Source: Peptacetobacter hominis
GTDB taxonomy: Bacteria; Bacillota; Clostridia; Peptostreptococcales; Peptostreptococcaceae
Assembly (NCBI RefSeq): GCF_006861675.1
Contig: NZ_SGJB01000018.1
Location: 1-59,139, forward strand
Direction of reading: 5' to 3'
Length of the DNA stretch: 59,139 nt
The translations under genes were made by a program, and so were the position numbers. The notes under the pieces are model-generated. The model was not told the origin of the DNA. It saw only the letters and a program-made list of their open reading frames with translations, and did no database searches. Position 1 is the stretch's first letter; every line of letters starts with the position of its first letter. Shown here piece by piece: positions 10,429 to 19,274 of the stretch.

Positions 10429-11109
10429 TTATATAAATTTTACTATAATCGTTCCTATAAGAATTCCAAATATGCTGTACATGCTTTTAGATGCAGGAAA
10501 CAGTTCCTCTATTACAACATAAAGCATTGTTCCTGCTGCAATTGCAAGAAATATTCCTATAAGCGGTGTAAATGCAGCTCCGAAACAAGCTCCAAAAAAA
10601 CTACCTATACCCATTGGAACTCCGGCTATCATTGTAAGAAAAAGTACTTTTCTCATACTCATTTTGTTACATACCATTCCCAATGCCATTGCAAGTCCCT
10701 CTGGTACATTGTGTATTCCTATTATTATTGCTATTGCTACCCCAAGTTCCTTTGCCGACATAAAAGATGAACCTATGGCAAGTCCCTCTGGAAGATTATG
10801 AAACAGTATACTTACAAATATAAGATATCCTGATGCCATGTTTCCTCTGAAATCGAGTTTATTTTTCATAAGCATGGTTATAAGTGCCCCCGCAAATGCG
10901 GCTATTACTGTTTCTATTGTTCCTATTTTTTCCATTGCTTCAGGCATAAGATCAAATACCACAACAGCAAGCATTACTCCTCCTGAAAGTCCCATAAAAA
11001 AGCTTATATATCTTTCAACACCTTTTTTGAATATAGAAGCCAGTAATCCTCCAAGTCCGGTACCTACAACACCTGCAAGCAATCCTATAAGTGTTATTTC
11101 CCAAATCAT
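10429..11109 (-). CDS. ZIP-family divalent metal transporter
   Basis: A 226-residue inner-membrane protein with about eight hydrophobic helices. The two metal-site helices carry HNLPEGLAIG and HNVPEGLAMAL, the ZIP/ZupT signature. It probably imports zinc or another divalent ion; the substrate cannot be told from sequence. In Bacillus the manganese exporter MntP occupies the equivalent place next to ywlC, so a metal transporter is kept here but from a different family. Confidence 0.92.
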   Translation of the reverse strand: MIWEITLIGLLAGVVGTGLGGLLASIFKKGVERYISFFMGLSGGVMLAVVVFDLMPEAMEKIGTIETVIAAFAGALITMLMKNKLDFRGNMASGYLIFVSILFHNLPEGLAIGSSFMSAKELGVAIAIIIGIHNVPEGLAMALGMVCNKMSMRKVLFLTMIAGVPMGIGSFFGACFGAAFTPLIGIFLAIAAGTMLYVVIEELFPASKSMYSIFGILIGTIIVKFI

Positions 11110-11132
11110 TTCTTATTACCTTTCATTAAAAA

Positions 11133-11166
11133 GTGCCCTATAAATGATAATTCATATATAAGGCAC
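11133..11166 (-). terminator. Terminator after prfA
   Basis: GTGCC plus a TATA extension pairs across a 10-14-base loop, and on the minus strand it is followed by TTTTTAA. It separates prfA from the ZIP gene. Confidence 0.7.
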
Positions 11167-11187
11167 CTGTTTTTTGATTTTACTCTA

Positions 11188-12252
11188 TTATATAGCTGTC
11201 ATTTTTTCTGTCTGATCAACTGTAATCAGAGCATCTATCATTTCGTCTATATCTCCATCAAGGAATGAATCAAGTTTATAAAGAGTAAGGTTTATTCTGT
11301 GATCACTTATTCTTCCCTGTGGGAAATTGTATGTTCTTATTCTCTCAGATCTGTCCCCTGTACCTACCTGACTCTTTCTCTCTGCAGATATTTCTTTCTG
11401 CTGTTCAGCCAGTGCTCTGTCATAAAGTCTTGCCTTAAGTACCTTCATAGCTTTTTCCTTGTTCTTAAGCTGTGACTTTTCGTCCTGACATGATACCACT
11501 TCTCCTGTTGGTATATGAGTTATTCTTACCGCAGAGTCAGTAGTATTGACACACTGTCCACCGTTTCCAGAAGCTCTGAAAACGTCTATTCTTAAATCAT
11601 TGTCATTTATTTCTACTTCAACATCCTCTACCTCTGGTAAAACCGCAACAGTTGCAGTAGATGTGTGTATTCTTCCGCCTGATTCAGTTGCAGGTATTCT
11701 CTGAACTCTGTGAACACCTGATTCATATTTAAGTCTTGAGTATGCACCCTTACCTTTTATCATGAAAGAAACTTCCTTGTATCCTCCAACACCAGTTTCG
11801 TTTGCACTAAGTATTGATACTTTCCATTTCATTCTTTCTGCATATCTTGAATACATTCTTAGAAGGTCTCCTGCAAATAGAGCTGCTTCGTCTCCACCTG
11901 CTCCACCTCTTATCTCTACTATAACGTTCTTATCATCGTTAGGGTCCTTTGGAACAAGAAGTAACTTAAGCTCTGTTTCAAGAGGCTCCACTTTTGCCTC
12001 CATATCAGAAAGTTCCATTTTTGCAAGCTCTCTAAGCTCTTCATCTGACTCTTCCTGAAGTATAGCTTTTGATTCTTCTATACTATCCATTACATTTTTA
12101 TATTCTCTGTATTTCATTATTATAGGCTCAAGTTCAGCATGCTCTTTTACATACTTCTGCCATGTTTTCTGATCATTTATTATTTCTGGATCAGATATTT
12201 TTTCCGTTAAATCCTTGTATGTATCTTCTAATACACCCAGTTTCTTTAGCAT
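11188..12252 (-). CDS. prfA: Peptide chain release factor 1
   Basis: Releases nascent protein at UAA and UAG codons. The 354-residue protein has the codon-reading tripeptide PAT at residues 187-189 and the GGQ motif at 231-233 within [14 protein letters not shown]; its Gln is the substrate methylated by PrmC, encoded just upstream. ATG at 12252 follows GAGGTG; a GTG three codons earlier is unlikely. Confidence 0.97.
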   Translation of the reverse strand: MLKKLGVLEDTYKDLTEKISDPEIINDQKTWQKYVKEHAELEPIIMKYREYKNVMDSIEESKAILQEESDEELRELAKMELSDMEAKVEPLETELKLLLVPKDPNDDKNVIVEIRGGAGGDEAALFAGDLLRMYSRYAERMKWKVSILSANETGVGGYKEVSFMIKGKGAYSRLKYESGVHRVQRIPATESGGRIHTSTATVAVLPEVEDVEVEINDNDLRIDVFRASGNGGQCVNTTDSAVRITHIPTGEVVSCQDEKSQLKNKEKAMKVLKARLYDRALAEQQKEISAERKSQVGTGDRSERIRTYNFPQGRISDHRINLTLYKLDSFLDGDIDEMIDALITVDQTEKMTAI

Positions 12253-12299
12253 ATATTTCACCTCATTATTATTCTCGTTTCACATCAATTCAATTTATC

Positions 12300-12328
12300 A
12301 TTATATCACAGTTTTGTTCCTATAACAA
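12300..12328 (-). promoter_or_regulatory. Promoter of prfA inside the prmC end
   Basis: TTGTTA (12323-12328) and TATAAT (12300-12305) are separated by 17 bases on the minus strand, with an extended -10 TGTGATATAAT that overlaps the prmC stop codon. Confidence 0.6.
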
Positions 12329-13169
12329 CTCTATCAATGCCCTGTATATCCTTCTTTGTATATATTTTTCCGTATCCGTATCCCTTCATTATTTCCGATA
12401 CATCCTCCGCCTGGTCATGTCCTACTTCATAGGCAAGTATTCCGCCGTCTTTTATGTAATCGATTGAATCCGCTGTTATTCTTCTATAGAAATCCAATCC
12501 ATCCTCTCCACCTTCAAGCGCATTATAAGGCTCATAGTCCTTTACCTGTGTGTGAAGTGTTTCTATTACATCTTTTCTTATATATGGAGGATTTGAAACT
12601 ATTATATCGAATTTTTTTCCGTCTTCTACAGATGAAAACAGATCAGATACAAGAAATTCCGTATTTTCAGATACTCCATTTGAATCCGCATTTTTCTTTC
12701 CTATTTCAGATGCATATTCAGATATATCACATGATGTTACAAAGCTGTTTTTTATATAGTAGGCAAGGCTGACTGTTATAGCCCCTGATCCGGTTCCTAT
12801 ATCTATTATATCTATAGTTTCTTTTTTTCTGTATTCATCGGCTGAGCATATATCTATTATCTCCTCTACAAGAGGCTCTGTATCCGGTCTTGGTATAAGT
12901 ACACCTTCATGTACATAAAAATCAAGTCCCATAAATTCCCTGTTGCCAACTATATATGCAATCGGTCTTCCATTCAGTCTTTCCTCAGCCATTTTTTCAA
13001 ATTTATTTATTGTCTCTTCATCGATTTCCTTATTCAGATTTATATGAAGATACAATCTGTTTTCTTCTCCAAGTGCAGATAAAAGCATTACTTCCGTATC
13101 AAGTCTTGGAGTGTCACTTATTTCAGCAAGTTTTTCAGTGTATTTTATTATAATATCTCTTATAGTCAT
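12306..13169 (-). CDS. prmC: Release factor glutamine methyltransferase
   Basis: Methylates the Gln of the GGQ loop in release factors, using S-adenosylmethionine. The 287-residue protein has an N-terminal helical domain, then IPRPDTE at residues 92-98, the SAM-binding IDIGTGSGA at about 123-130, and the catalytic NPPY at 193-196. ATG at 13169 follows AAGGATG; an upstream TTG is rejected. It lies between yqhQ and its substrate gene prfA. Confidence 0.95.
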   Translation of the reverse strand: MTIRDIIIKYTEKLAEISDTPRLDTEVMLLSALGEENRLYLHINLNKEIDEETINKFEKMAEERLNGRPIAYIVGNREFMGLDFYVHEGVLIPRPDTEPLVEEIIDICSADEYRKKETIDIIDIGTGSGAITVSLAYYIKNSFVTSCDISEYASEIGKKNADSNGVSENTEFLVSDLFSSVEDGKKFDIIVSNPPYIRKDVIETLHTQVKDYEPYNALEGGEDGLDFYRRITADSIDYIKDGGILAYEVGHDQAEDVSEIMKGYGYGKIYTKKDIQGIDRVVIGTKL

Positions 13170-13190
13170 ACAATCATCCTTTTTCAAGTT

Positions 13191-14087
13191 TTATATAACA
13201 GCCTTTATTGAAGCTATTGCGACTTCCAGCTGATCATCATCAGGCTCTCTTGTTGTAAGATACTGAAGCATCATTCCCGGATATGCAACAGCTCTTGTAA
13301 CAAAGTTATCGTATTTACCAAGAATTCTTATTATCTCATATGCAACTCCTGCCACAACCGGTATACATACTATTCTCATAAGTATTCTCATCACAGGATT
13401 CGGCCACCCCAAAAATGCAAACAGTATTATAGACGTGAACATAACTATAAAAAGAAAGTTTGTTCCACATCTTGGATGAAGTCTTGTATGTTTTCTCGCA
13501 TTTTCAACTGTAAGTTCTTCACCACTTTCGTAACAGTGTATACTTTTGTGCTCTGCTCCATGATACTGATATACCCTATGTATATCCTTGTTTTTTGATA
13601 TCAGAAGTATATATACAAACAGTATTGCTATTCTTATTAAGCCTTCTATAAGGTTCAGAATAACATTGTTTTCTGTAACCGCTGCAAAAAGACCTCCTGC
13701 ATATGTAGGTATAAGTATAAAAAGACCTACAGACATTACAACCGCTATTATCATAGATACGGCAATCAGTGCTTCATTTGCCTTATCTCCGAAAATTCTT
13801 TTTATGAATCTGTCTATTGCATCCTCTTCCTCGTCTGCAGCATCCATAAACCGCTCAGATGAGTAATTAAGACATTTCATTCCCTCTATCATGGTTTCTA
13901 TAAGTATGAACATTCCTCTAAGAAAAGGAACTTTGTCTATATGCTTATCTTTTACCCAGCTTTTTATATTTTTTACCTTTACATCTATATCTCCGTCTGT
14001 TTTTCTTATCGCAACTGCTCTTTTTTTATCAGACTGCATCATTACGCCTTCTATTACGGCCTGTCCGCCAACTGCTTTATATGACAT
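13191..14087 (-). CDS. yqhQ: DUF1385 (YqhQ-like) membrane protein
   Basis: A 298-residue protein starting MSYKAVGGQAVIEGVMMQ, the family signature. It has about four membrane helices in the middle and C-terminal parts, and the conserved HGAEHKSIHCYE and RHTRLHPRCGTNF, which suggest a metal or ligand site. The function of the family is not established. It is commonly next to prmC and prfA in Clostridia, as here. GGGGGATGAC precedes the ATG. Confidence 0.9.
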   Translation of the reverse strand: MSYKAVGGQAVIEGVMMQSDKKRAVAIRKTDGDIDVKVKNIKSWVKDKHIDKVPFLRGMFILIETMIEGMKCLNYSSERFMDAADEEEDAIDRFIKRIFGDKANEALIAVSMIIAVVMSVGLFILIPTYAGGLFAAVTENNVILNLIEGLIRIAILFVYILLISKNKDIHRVYQYHGAEHKSIHCYESGEELTVENARKHTRLHPRCGTNFLFIVMFTSIILFAFLGWPNPVMRILMRIVCIPVVAGVAYEIIRILGKYDNFVTRAVAYPGMMLQYLTTREPDDDQLEVAIASIKAVI

Positions 14088-14181
14088 GTCATCCCCCTTT
14101 TTATATTCAATATTTGTTTAATTATATATTATACCACACAATAATTAAAGGTGATGAACTTCATCATTTTTTCCAAAAACA

Positions 14182-14239
14182 AAGGCAGATGTATATATAC
14201 TCTCAATTATAAATCGAAAATATATATACACCTGCCTTA
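14182..14239 (-). terminator. Terminator after rpmE
   Basis: A long stem pairs AAGGCAGATGTATATATA (14182-14199) with its near complement at 14221-14239 around a 21-base loop. The minus strand then reads TTTGTTTTT. It isolates rpmE from yqhQ. Confidence 0.8.
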
Positions 14240-14263
14240 TAAACCTCTCGTACGATCGGCATC

Positions 14264-14464
14264 TTATTCCATGTTGAATCTTTTCTTGAATTTGTCGATT
14301 CTTCCACCTTTTTCTATGTTCTTCTGTTTTCCAGTGTAGAATGGGTGGCACTCTGAACATATCTCAACTCTTATTTCGTCCTTAGTTGATCCAGCTACGA
14401 AAGTGTTTCCGCATGCGCAACGAACTTCTACTGGAGCGTAGTTTGGCTGTATATCCTTTTTCAT
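14264..14464 (-). CDS. rpmE: Ribosomal protein bL31, zinc-binding form
   Basis: 66-residue large-subunit protein. Four cysteines (CACGNTF and [10 protein letters not shown]) mark the zinc-containing A-type L31, which needs zinc, unlike the Cys-free form induced under zinc starvation. GAGGTGAATTA precedes the ATG. It follows rho, as in Bacillus. Confidence 0.97.
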   Translation of the reverse strand: MKKDIQPNYAPVEVRCACGNTFVAGSTKDEIRVEICSECHPFYTGKQKNIEKGGRIDKFKKRFNME

Positions 14465-14528
14465 TTAATTCACCTCTTTCTTTATTTTATAAGTATGTAA
14501 ACTAATCTTTTACAATATCAACTACATC

Positions 14529-14557
14529 ATTATATCACAATATATGATACTGTTCAA
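14529..14557 (-). promoter_or_regulatory. Promoter of rpmE
   Basis: TTGAAC (14552-14557) and TATAAT (14529-14534) are spaced by 17 bases, with TGTGATATAAT as an extended -10. It begins just after the rho stop codon; no terminator separates rho from rpmE. Confidence 0.8.
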
Positions 14558-14573
14558 GAAGTTTTTCAGCTAA

Positions 14574-15965
14574 TTAAATCTGTTTTAATCTGTCTATAAA
14601 TTCCCGGTTGTTCTTTGTTCTCTTAAGCAGTTCAAGCACTCTATCTGTCACTTCTGCAACAGATTCATTGCTCATCTGTCTTCTAAGTTTCCATAGCGCT
14701 GATTTTTCTTCATCGCTTAAAAGAAGATCCTCTCTTCTTGTTCCTGACTTGTATATATCAACTGCCGGGAATATTCTCTTTTCAGCAAGTTTTCTATCCA
14801 GATGAAGTTCCATATTTCCAGTTCCCTTAAACTCTTCATATATAACATCATCCATTCTTGAACCGGTTTCCACAAGCGCAGTTCCAAGGATAGTAAGCGA
14901 ACCGCCCTGTCTTATATTTCTGGCCGCACCAAAGAATTTCTTCGGTCCGTGAAGAGCTCCTGGATCAAGACCTCCAGAAAGAGTTCTTCCCGTTGGGGAA
15001 ATCGTCATATTATATGCTCTTGCAAGACGGGTTATACTATCTAATAATATCACAACATCCCTGCCCTGTTCAACAAGTCTTTGTGCTCTGCTTAAAACCA
15101 TTTCTGCAACCTTTACATGATGCGATGAAACCTGATCAAATGTAGAGTATATTACATCTCCCTGAATTGATTCTTTTATATCTGTTACCTCTTCCGGTCT
15201 TTCATCTATAAGAAGTACTATAAGCTCGACTTCCGGATGATTGCCCTTTATACTGTTTGCTATATTTTTAAGAAGCATTGTTTTACCTGCCTTTGGCGGT
15301 GCAACTATAAGCCCTCTCTGACCTTTTCCTATAGGAGATATAAGATCTATCAGTCTCATTGCTATATTTGACTGCCTATTTTCAAGTGTAAGCCTTTCTT
15401 CCGGATATATAGGAGTAAGTGTTTCAAAACTGCTTCTCTTCTTTGACTCCATAGGATTTTCGTCATTTATTGCGCTTACATATTTAAGCGCTCTGAATCT
15501 TTCTCCGCTGTTTGGAAGTCTTGTTATTCCTGTTATTTTGTCTCCGGTCTTCATATTGAAAAGTCTTATCTGAGATGGCGCTACATATACGTCCTGTTCT
15601 GTCGAAAGATAGTTTTCTCCTCTCAGGAACCCGAATCCATCCGGAAGTATTTCAAGTATTCCATACCGCTTTTCTCCGGTTTTTATATCTACAGGATTCT
15701 TATCTGTCTGTTTCTGTGAATAGGTTCTTTCCGGTTTTTTATCTTCAGATTGCCTATTATTCTTTTGAGTTTCTTCTTTATTTAAATCTGATTTTTCATC
15801 ATTTGAATTATTATTTTCTTCTATAGTATTTTCCTGCTCTGATTTTATTATAACTTCTATCAGTTCGCTTTTTTTATACTTTGTTATAGATTTTATATTC
15901 ATGGATTTTGCAATTTCTCGAAGCTCGCTTAAATTTTTCGCTTCGAGTTTTTCCGTTGTATACAA
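14574..15965 (-). CDS. rho: Transcription termination factor Rho
   Basis: Hexameric RNA-dependent helicase that ends transcription. With the TTG start at 15965, preceded by GGGGGGA, the protein is 463 residues. Rho_N covers about residues 1-43, then comes an insert rich in Asn, Glu, Lys and Ser (46-95), the RNA-binding cold-shock-like domain (about 98-165, [20 protein letters not shown]), and the ATPase domain with VAPPKAGKT at 221-229 and [16 protein letters not shown]. The disordered insert resembles those of some Clostridia, but its role is unknown. No ATG with a ribosome site exists, so the TTG choice is an inference; a second TTG lies 10 codons upstream. Confidence 0.95.
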   Translation of the reverse strand: MYTTEKLEAKNLSELREIAKSMNIKSITKYKKSELIEVIIKSEQENTIEENNNSNDEKSDLNKEETQKNNRQSEDKKPERTYSQKQTDKNPVDIKTGEKRYGILEILPDGFGFLRGENYLSTEQDVYVAPSQIRLFNMKTGDKITGITRLPNSGERFRALKYVSAINDENPMESKKRSSFETLTPIYPEERLTLENRQSNIAMRLIDLISPIGKGQRGLIVAPPKAGKTMLLKNIANSIKGNHPEVELIVLLIDERPEEVTDIKESIQGDVIYSTFDQVSSHHVKVAEMVLSRAQRLVEQGRDVVILLDSITRLARAYNMTISPTGRTLSGGLDPGALHGPKKFFGAARNIRQGGSLTILGTALVETGSRMDDVIYEEFKGTGNMELHLDRKLAEKRIFPAVDIYKSGTRREDLLLSDEEKSALWKLRRQMSNESVAEVTDRVLELLKRTKNNREFIDRLKQI

Positions 15966-16034
15966 AAAAATCCCCCCATTTATAAGCTTATTCAATAACT
16001 ATCTGCAATCAGCTTATTTTTAATAGTACTTTAT

Positions 16035-16063
16035 ATAATATCATCAGCTTTATCTGTGGTCAA
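16035..16063 (-). promoter_or_regulatory. Promoter of rho
   Basis: TTGACC (16058-16063) and TATTAT (16035-16040) are 17 bases apart on the minus strand, giving a leader of about 60 bases before the rho start. Confidence 0.75.
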
Positions 16064-16110
16064 CCACTGACACCGTAATTTATAAAGATATATTTTTCAA
16101 CTCAAAATAA

Positions 16111-16131
16111 AGAGGGAGAATATCCCCCTCT
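16111..16131 (-). terminator. Terminator after the small membrane peptide gene
   Basis: AGAGGG and CCCTCT form a short stem that begins just after the stop codon of the 36-residue ORF. The minus strand continues TTATTTT. Confidence 0.6.
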
Positions 16132-16132
16132 T

Positions 16133-16243
16133 TTACATACTCGCTATAAGTGATAGAACTATTGTTATACTGGTAAGCACCATGACACCTGCAGCACCTA
16201 TGGCTATAATTTTATTCATCATCTTTGTCTTTTTTCCTGCCAA
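16133..16243 (-). CDS. Small single-pass membrane peptide (36 residues)
   Basis: The ORF starts with TTG (16241-16243) six bases after GAGGTG and encodes MAGKKTKMMNKIIAIGAAGV followed by MVLTSITIVLSLIASM. A basic N-terminus (four Lys in eleven residues) and one membrane helix suggest a peptide anchored with its N-terminus inside. It fits between the galU stop-side sequence and a terminator, with no competing gene. It resembles the very small lysine-headed membrane proteins of the DUF4044 type, but I cannot confirm that family. The function is unknown. Confidence 0.6.
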   Translation of the reverse strand: MAGKKTKMMNKIIAIGAAGVMVLTSITIVLSLIASM

Positions 16244-16270
16244 TCTGTTCACCTCACATTTTCGCGGAAT

Positions 16271-17194
16271 CTATTTTTCTTTGTTTTCCGGATTTGCTTT
16301 TATCCCTGTCTTACATACATTTTCTCTTTCGCATACTTTTTTAAGATAGTCAAGGAATCCTTCTTTAAGATCATCTCTCTTAAGTGCAAAATCAACTGTA
16401 GCTTCAAGGAATCCAAGCTTGTCACCTACATCATATCTTCTTCCTTCAAACTCATATGCATACATTGCTTCTTTCTGAGAAAGAATTTTCAGTGCATCTG
16501 TAAGCTGTATTTCATTTCCTTTTCCTGGAGGAAGATCTGAAAGTACATCAAATATTTCCGGAGTTATTATATATCTTCCAAGTATAGCTATATTTGATGG
16601 AGCTTTATCGGCATCAGGTTTTTCAACAAGGTCTTTTACCTTATATACTCTGTCCTCTATGAATTTTCCATCAATTATACCGTATTTATCAGTATTTTCT
16701 CTTTCTACCTTCTGAACTCCAAGTATTGTTGTTCTGTATTCTTCATAGGCATCCATAAGCTGAAGAAGACATGGCTTTTTGTTTTCCACTATATCGTCTC
16801 CAAGCATAACCGCAAACGGCTCATCTCCTATGAAGTGTCTTGCACAGTATATTGCGTCGCCAAGTCCTCTTGGCTCTTTCTGTCTTATATAGTGTATGTT
16901 TATCATATTTGATATGTTCTGAACTATTTCAAGAAGCTCTGTTTTTCCCTTCTGCTCAAGTTCAAGTTCAAGCTCAACAGATTTGTCAAAGTGATCCTCT
17001 ATTGATTTTTTATTTCTTCCTGTTATTATAAGTATCTCCTCTATACCAGACGCAACAGCCTCTTCTATTATGTACTGTAGAGTCGGTTTATCAACTATAG
17101 GAAGCATCTCCTTTGGCTGAGCTTTTGTTGCGGGAAGGAATCTTGTTCCAAGTCCCGCTGCAGGTATTACAGCTTTTCTTACTTTTCTCTGCAT
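16271..17194 (-). CDS. galU: UTP-glucose-1-phosphate uridylyltransferase
   Basis: Makes UDP-glucose from UTP and glucose 1-phosphate for glycolipids, polysaccharides and wall polymers. The 307-residue protein carries VIPAAGLGTRFLPATKAQPK at the N-terminus, the pyrophosphorylase signature, then MLPIVDKPTLQYIIEEAV, and RYIITPEIFDVL. GGAGGTAAGGAT precedes the ATG. It sits at the junction between the atp-rho block and the yaa-yab block. Confidence 0.96.
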   Translation of the reverse strand: MQRKVRKAVIPAAGLGTRFLPATKAQPKEMLPIVDKPTLQYIIEEAVASGIEEILIITGRNKKSIEDHFDKSVELELELEQKGKTELLEIVQNISNMINIHYIRQKEPRGLGDAIYCARHFIGDEPFAVMLGDDIVENKKPCLLQLMDAYEEYRTTILGVQKVERENTDKYGIIDGKFIEDRVYKVKDLVEKPDADKAPSNIAILGRYIITPEIFDVLSDLPPGKGNEIQLTDALKILSQKEAMYAYEFEGRRYDVGDKLGFLEATVDFALKRDDLKEGFLDYLKKVCERENVCKTGIKANPENKEK

Positions 17195-17312
17195 ATCCTT
17201 ACCTCCATAAAATTTATTTGAACATTACAATTTCCCCTGTTATCATATATATTCTACCATTTATGAATATGTTTTTCTATCCTAATTGAGTTATTTCAAT
17301 TATTACAAATAC

Positions 17313-17532
17313 TTATCCACATATTCGTCAACATATCCACACTATATATGCTATATTTTTATATTTTTTTCAAAAATAAACACTATATATAGTTTTACGG
17401 TCGTACATTCAATTTTATTATCAACATTTATTTTTACAGTATTAACAAACTATCAACATATTTATACACATATATGTTGATAAATAGTTGTATATCCACT
17501 ATTTTTTACACTTTATTAACATATTATCAACA
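17313..17532. other. Cluster of DnaA-box-like 9-mers in the galU-ppx spacer
   Basis: The 342-base spacer 17195-17536 holds no gene. It contains one perfect DnaA box TTATCCACA (17313-17321) and five one-mismatch forms: ATATCCACA (17333-17341), TTATCAACA (17418-17426 and 17524-17532), its complement (17475-17483) and TTATACACA (17462-17470). Three two-mismatch forms occur at 17450, 17492 and 17513. Some matches are expected by chance in AT-rich DNA, but this density is striking. The galU promoter is probably also here (TGGTAGAAT near 17255). Confidence 0.5.
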
Positions 17533-17536
17533 ATAA

Positions 17537-18451
17537 TTAATCGACATAAATCATTTCAGATACAAGACCTTCAAGATTGTCATATTCACTTACAACTACT
17601 CTATCTATATCAAGCGATTTTATTATCGTATCAAGTATTACTGCACCTGCAGTTATTATATCTGCTCTTTTCGGCTGAAGTCCTTTCATGGATTTTCTGT
17701 CTTCTTCTGTTGAATGTCTAAGCATTTCAGATATACTATCCGCATCCTCTGCTGTTATTACACTCTGATGCACTTTTTCCATTGAATATACTTCCAGTTT
17801 CTGATTTATTGCAGACATTGAAGTTATAGTTCCACCTATACCACACACTGTGGAAATTTCACACTCCCTAAGATATTCTATTATATCGTTTGTTTTTTCT
17901 TTTATAAAATTTATCATTTCTGAATAAAGTTCTGCATCTTTTTCAAATCCCCTGAACTTTTCTGTAAGTCTAAGCGCTCCAATATCTATACTTACACTTT
18001 TTATTATTCCATTGTTGTTTCCAAATATAAATTCAGTAGATCCTCCTCCTATATCCAGAATAAGAAGATTTCCTTCAGCAGATGCTCCCATAAGAACTCC
18101 TCTGAACCCAAGTTCAGCCTCCTTCTCTCCAGCTATTACCTCAACTTTTATACCTGATTTTTCTCTTGCCTTTTCTATAAATACATCTCTGTTTACAGCA
18201 TCTCTCAGTGCTGATGTTCCCATACATCTTACTTTTTCACAACCTTTTTCTTTACACATCTGTGAAAATTCATACAGTGCAGTTATGTTTCTCTCCATAG
18301 CCTCATCTGTTATATATCCGTTTTCATCTACACCCTGACCTATTCTTGTAGTATTTATATACTTTTCCCTTGAAACCAGCTTTTTATCCTGCACATCTGC
18401 TACAAGAAGTCTCATGGAATTTGTTCCTATATCGATTGCTCCTAATTTCAT
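17537..18451 (-). CDS. Ppx/GppA family phosphatase
   Basis: A 304-residue protein of the exopolyphosphatase / pppGpp phosphohydrolase family with an actin-like fold. The N-terminus KLGAIDIGTNSMRLLVADV and the middle LILDIGGGSTEFIFG are the two nucleotide-binding motifs, and VCGIGGTITSMSAI is the third. The short length without an HD domain fits the stand-alone Ppx/GppA type. The substrate, polyphosphate or (p)ppGpp, cannot be decided from sequence. GGAGAGAGTT precedes the ATG. DnaA-box-like clusters lie on both sides. Confidence 0.9.
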   Translation of the reverse strand: MKLGAIDIGTNSMRLLVADVQDKKLVSREKYINTTRIGQGVDENGYITDEAMERNITALYEFSQMCKEKGCEKVRCMGTSALRDAVNRDVFIEKAREKSGIKVEVIAGEKEAELGFRGVLMGASAEGNLLILDIGGGSTEFIFGNNNGIIKSVSIDIGALRLTEKFRGFEKDAELYSEMINFIKEKTNDIIEYLRECEISTVCGIGGTITSMSAINQKLEVYSMEKVHQSVITAEDADSISEMLRHSTEEDRKSMKGLQPKRADIITAGAVILDTIIKSLDIDRVVVSEYDNLEGLVSEMIYVD

Positions 18452-18496
18452 AACTCTCTCCTTTTTATTAACATTTTATAAACATATATACACATA

Positions 18497-18549
18497 TTAT
18501 ACACCGTTTATACAACGCTTATCGACAACTTTTCCACATTTTATCAACA
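18497..18549. other. Second cluster of DnaA-box-like 9-mers upstream of ppx
   Basis: Within about 50 bases there are TTATCGACA (18519-18527), TTTTCCACA (18530-18538) and TTATCAACA (18541-18549), each one mismatch from TTATCCACA, plus TTATACACC (18497-18505). All lie in the same direction. They occupy the likely promoter region of the ppx gene. Confidence 0.45.
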
Positions 18550-18595
18550 TATACACATTTTGGGAATTTTCTATAAATTATTTTTTATACAAAAG

Positions 18596-18617
18596 AAGAC
18601 AGCTCTCAGGCTGTCTT
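18596..18617 (-). terminator. Terminator after rqcP
   Basis: AAGACAGC and GCTGTCTT form an 8-bp stem with a 6-base loop directly after the stop codon, followed on the minus strand by CTTTTG. Confidence 0.65.
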
Positions 18618-18619
18618 TT

Positions 18620-18859
18620 TTAAAGCATTTCATAAAGTTCTTTTGCATCATTTTTAAGAACATGTTCTCTTATCTCTGTAACTTTGAACTTCATCAGCTT
18701 CTCACCAAACTGTATTTCTATTATATCTCCCGGTTTTACTTCTGCTGATGATTTTACAACTTTTCCATTTATTTTAACTATACCTTTGTCGCATGCATCC
18801 TTTGCTACGGTTCTTCTTTTTATTATTCTTGATACCTTAAGATATTTGTCTATTCTCAT
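18620..18859 (-). CDS. rqcP: S4-domain ribosome quality-control factor RqcP
   Basis: A 79-residue S4 RNA-binding protein (MRIDKYLKVSRIIKRRTVAK ...) of the YabO/Hsp15 family. In Bacillus, RqcP works with RqcH on stalled 50S subunits to elongate alanine tails. The S4 core covers residues 1-60, with GIVKINGKVVK and EVKPGDIIEI. ATG at 18859 follows GGGGGTGAAAAT; the open frame extends 15 codons upstream into the hup terminator. In Bacillus yabO follows yabN (mazG); here hup lies between. Confidence 0.9.
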   Translation of the reverse strand: MRIDKYLKVSRIIKRRTVAKDACDKGIVKINGKVVKSSAEVKPGDIIEIQFGEKLMKFKVTEIREHVLKNDAKELYEML

Positions 18860-18883
18860 ATTTTCACCCCCGGATAAAAAGAA

Positions 18884-18909
18884 AAAGTGCAGCAGGCGCT
18901 GCACTTTTC
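18884..18909 (-). terminator. Terminator after hup
   Basis: A perfect 11-bp stem (AAAAGTGCAGC) with a 4-base loop is followed on the minus strand by TTTTTCTTTTT. It separates hup from rqcP. Confidence 0.88.
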
Positions 18910-18941
18910 ACTATTCAAAAATTATGCCTACGCTTTTTTAA

Positions 18942-19220
18942 TTAAGCGTTAACTTTATCTTTTAGTCCTTTTCCTGCTTTGAATACAGGTGCTTTTGAAG
19001 CTGGTATATCTATTACCTGCTCAGGATCTCTTGGGTTTCTTCCCTGTCTTGCAGCTCTTGCTCTAGTTTCGAAAGTTCCGAATCCTACTAGCTGTACTTT
19101 TTCTCCTGATACTAAAGCTTCTTCAACAGACTCCATGAAAGAGTTTAACGCTAATTCAGCTTCCTTTTTAGTTAATCCACTTTTTTCTGCCATTTTTGAT
19201 ACTAATTCAGCCTTGTTCAC
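18942..19220 (-). CDS. hup: HU-family DNA-binding protein
   Basis: 92-residue nucleoid protein that bends DNA as a dimer. MNKAELVSKMAEKSGLTKKE is the typical N-terminus, and the DNA-binding arm carries GFGTFETRARAARQGRNPR. The start is GTG, with GGAGG 8 bases upstream. It lies 54 bases after mazG with no strong terminator between. Confidence 0.97.
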   Translation of the reverse strand: MNKAELVSKMAEKSGLTKKEAELALNSFMESVEEALVSGEKVQLVGFGTFETRARAARQGRNPRDPEQVIDIPASKAPVFKAGKGLKDKVNA

Positions 19221-19274
19221 AGTATCTACCTCCTAATATTTTTATCATGCCGGTTTTCCGGAAATTATGATATT

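Noticed and set aside
14145..14360. Minus-strand ORF overlapping the rpmE 3' half
   Set aside because: It is out of frame with rpmE, runs through its terminator hairpin and has no ribosome site.
17195..18560. Region considered as the replication origin oriC
   Set aside because: dnaA and dnaN are absent, and genes on both sides run in the same direction, as do the rRNA genes at the right edge. That fits an origin beyond the right edge rather than here.
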